From Novosphingobium sp. EMRT-2 (lineage in GTDB: Bacteria; Pseudomonadota; Alphaproteobacteria; Sphingomonadales; Sphingomonadaceae), in the NCBI RefSeq assembly GCF_005145025.1, contig NZ_CP039695.1:124001-188000 (forward strand): DNA of 64,000 bases, read 5' to 3'. Positions 63,530 through 64,000 of the stretch are shown one piece after another. The number at the start of each line of letters is the position of its first letter. Position 1 is the first letter of the stretch. The notes beneath the pieces are model-generated. The model saw only the letters and a program-made list of their open reading frames with translations. It was not told the origin of the DNA and searched no databases. The translations under genes were made by a program, and so were the position numbers.

Positions 63530-64000
63530 TCAGCCCGGCACCCAGTTGCCGTGGAAGCCTGCCGGCACGCGATGCGGCAGGTGGACCACGCCGACCGGCG
63601 GATCTTCGAAGCGCATGGCGTCCAGCACCACGAAATCGGTGGTGTCGTTCGCCATGTCCACGACGAAACCCACCAACCAACCTTCACCTTCCACCGCATC
63701 TTCGGACGCGGGGACGAACACGAATTCGCCCGGATGCCGGCGCGGACCGAAATCGTGAACCTGCCGCGTGCCCTCCACCAGATCGTGCCGGAACAGCCGG
63801 GTATCACCGATGAATTCCGCCGCCGGATCGGTGGGCACGGCCATGGCATAGGCATAGCGATAGGGCTGGCCGAAGCGGCGTTCGTCGGGACGGGGGAATT
63901 CCTGAGGGTGGAATCGATCGTGGTGATCGCCACCGTCCCGGTCACGGGATCGATCGTCCAGCGCTCCAGCCCGCGGGCCGCGCCGTCCGGGCCGACGGCT
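63530..64000 (-). pseudogene. Carotenoid oxygenase family protein, 5' end outside window, one-base frameshift
   Basis: C-terminal part of a carotenoid cleavage dioxygenase, an iron enzyme that splits carotenoids or stilbene-like phenylpropanoids. In one frame bases 64000-63909 read ARGLERWTIDPVTGTVAITT and on to IDST; the protein then continues in another frame as QEFPRPDERRFGQPYRYAYA, with MAVPTDPAAE next and then the family end HLPHRVPAGFHGNWVPG, whose FHG His is the last iron ligand. Joining them needs one extra C in the run near 63906-63908 (GGG on the plus strand). This is either a sequencing error or a real disabling mutation. The start lies beyond the window. Confidence 0.8.

Overview
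The window is a GC-rich (about 65% by eye), gene-dense stretch of an alphaproteobacterial chromosome. The gene content and order point to Sphingomonadales, probably Novosphingobium or a close relative. The signs are a trpB-trpA-accD-folC string, an F0 ATP synthase operon (atpI-atpB-atpE-b'-b) separated from F1, a sterol-desaturase family gene, a Rieske oxygenase, a TonB receptor and a carotenoid oxygenase. The genus is inference. I see no rRNA, tRNA, CRISPR array, insertion sequence, prophage or replication origin. Nearly all of it reads as core chromosome. A few pieces are lower in GC: the lone AAA ATPase at 2.1-2.8 kb, the spacer at 17.35-17.5 kb, the spacer around 37.35-37.45 kb and the small hypothetical gene at 38.2-38.7 kb.

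Layout. 0-12.9 kb: end of a hypothetical gene, a DEAD-box RNA helicase, an AAA ATPase, UvrD/PcrA helicase, a secreted Ala/Pro-rich protein, a chemoreceptor, an MHS-type transporter, rsmD with a pseudouridine synthase, a Rieske oxygenase and an AmpG-like transporter. 12.9-22 kb: tryptophan, fatty-acid, folate and nucleotide biosynthesis (folC, accD, trpA, trpB, trpF, pyrF, purB). A small outer-membrane protein gene with its own AT-rich control region is wedged between trpB and trpF. 22-30 kb: an OmpA-like protein, a membrane protein with a sterol desaturase-like protein, RadC, and a ydbH-ynbE-ydbL operon for an inner-to-outer-membrane lipid bridge. 30-33 kb: the F0 operon with its promoter and several RNA hairpins. 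33-38 kb: a P-loop protein, a LacI regulator, gloB, rpsA and a GNAT acetyltransferase. 38-46.5 kb: an unusual Mur ligase divergent from an LD-carboxypeptidase, then fabD-fabG, dnaN and a globin-coupled chemoreceptor. 46.5-64 kb: an N-acyl-D-amino-acid deacylase with an oxidoreductase, FprA-like ferredoxin reductase, a PHA-depolymerase-like hydrolase, a GGDEF-EAL-PilZ protein, lepA, a TonB receptor, a heme-binding-like barrel protein, a zinc alcohol dehydrogenase with a LysR regulator, a second DEAD-box helicase, and a carotenoid oxygenase cut by the window edge and carrying a one-base frameshift.

Functional themes. Envelope maintenance recurs: YdbH/YnbE/YdbL, LapA, the OmpA-like protein, AmpG, the Mur ligase and LD-carboxypeptidase pair, and the D-aminoacylase. 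Signalling is represented by two chemoreceptors, one with a C-terminal CheR-type tether and one with a heme-globin sensor, and by a c-di-GMP enzyme. Starts were chosen by ribosome-binding sites, overlapping stop/start pairs and conserved protein beginnings. Where these disagree I say so.
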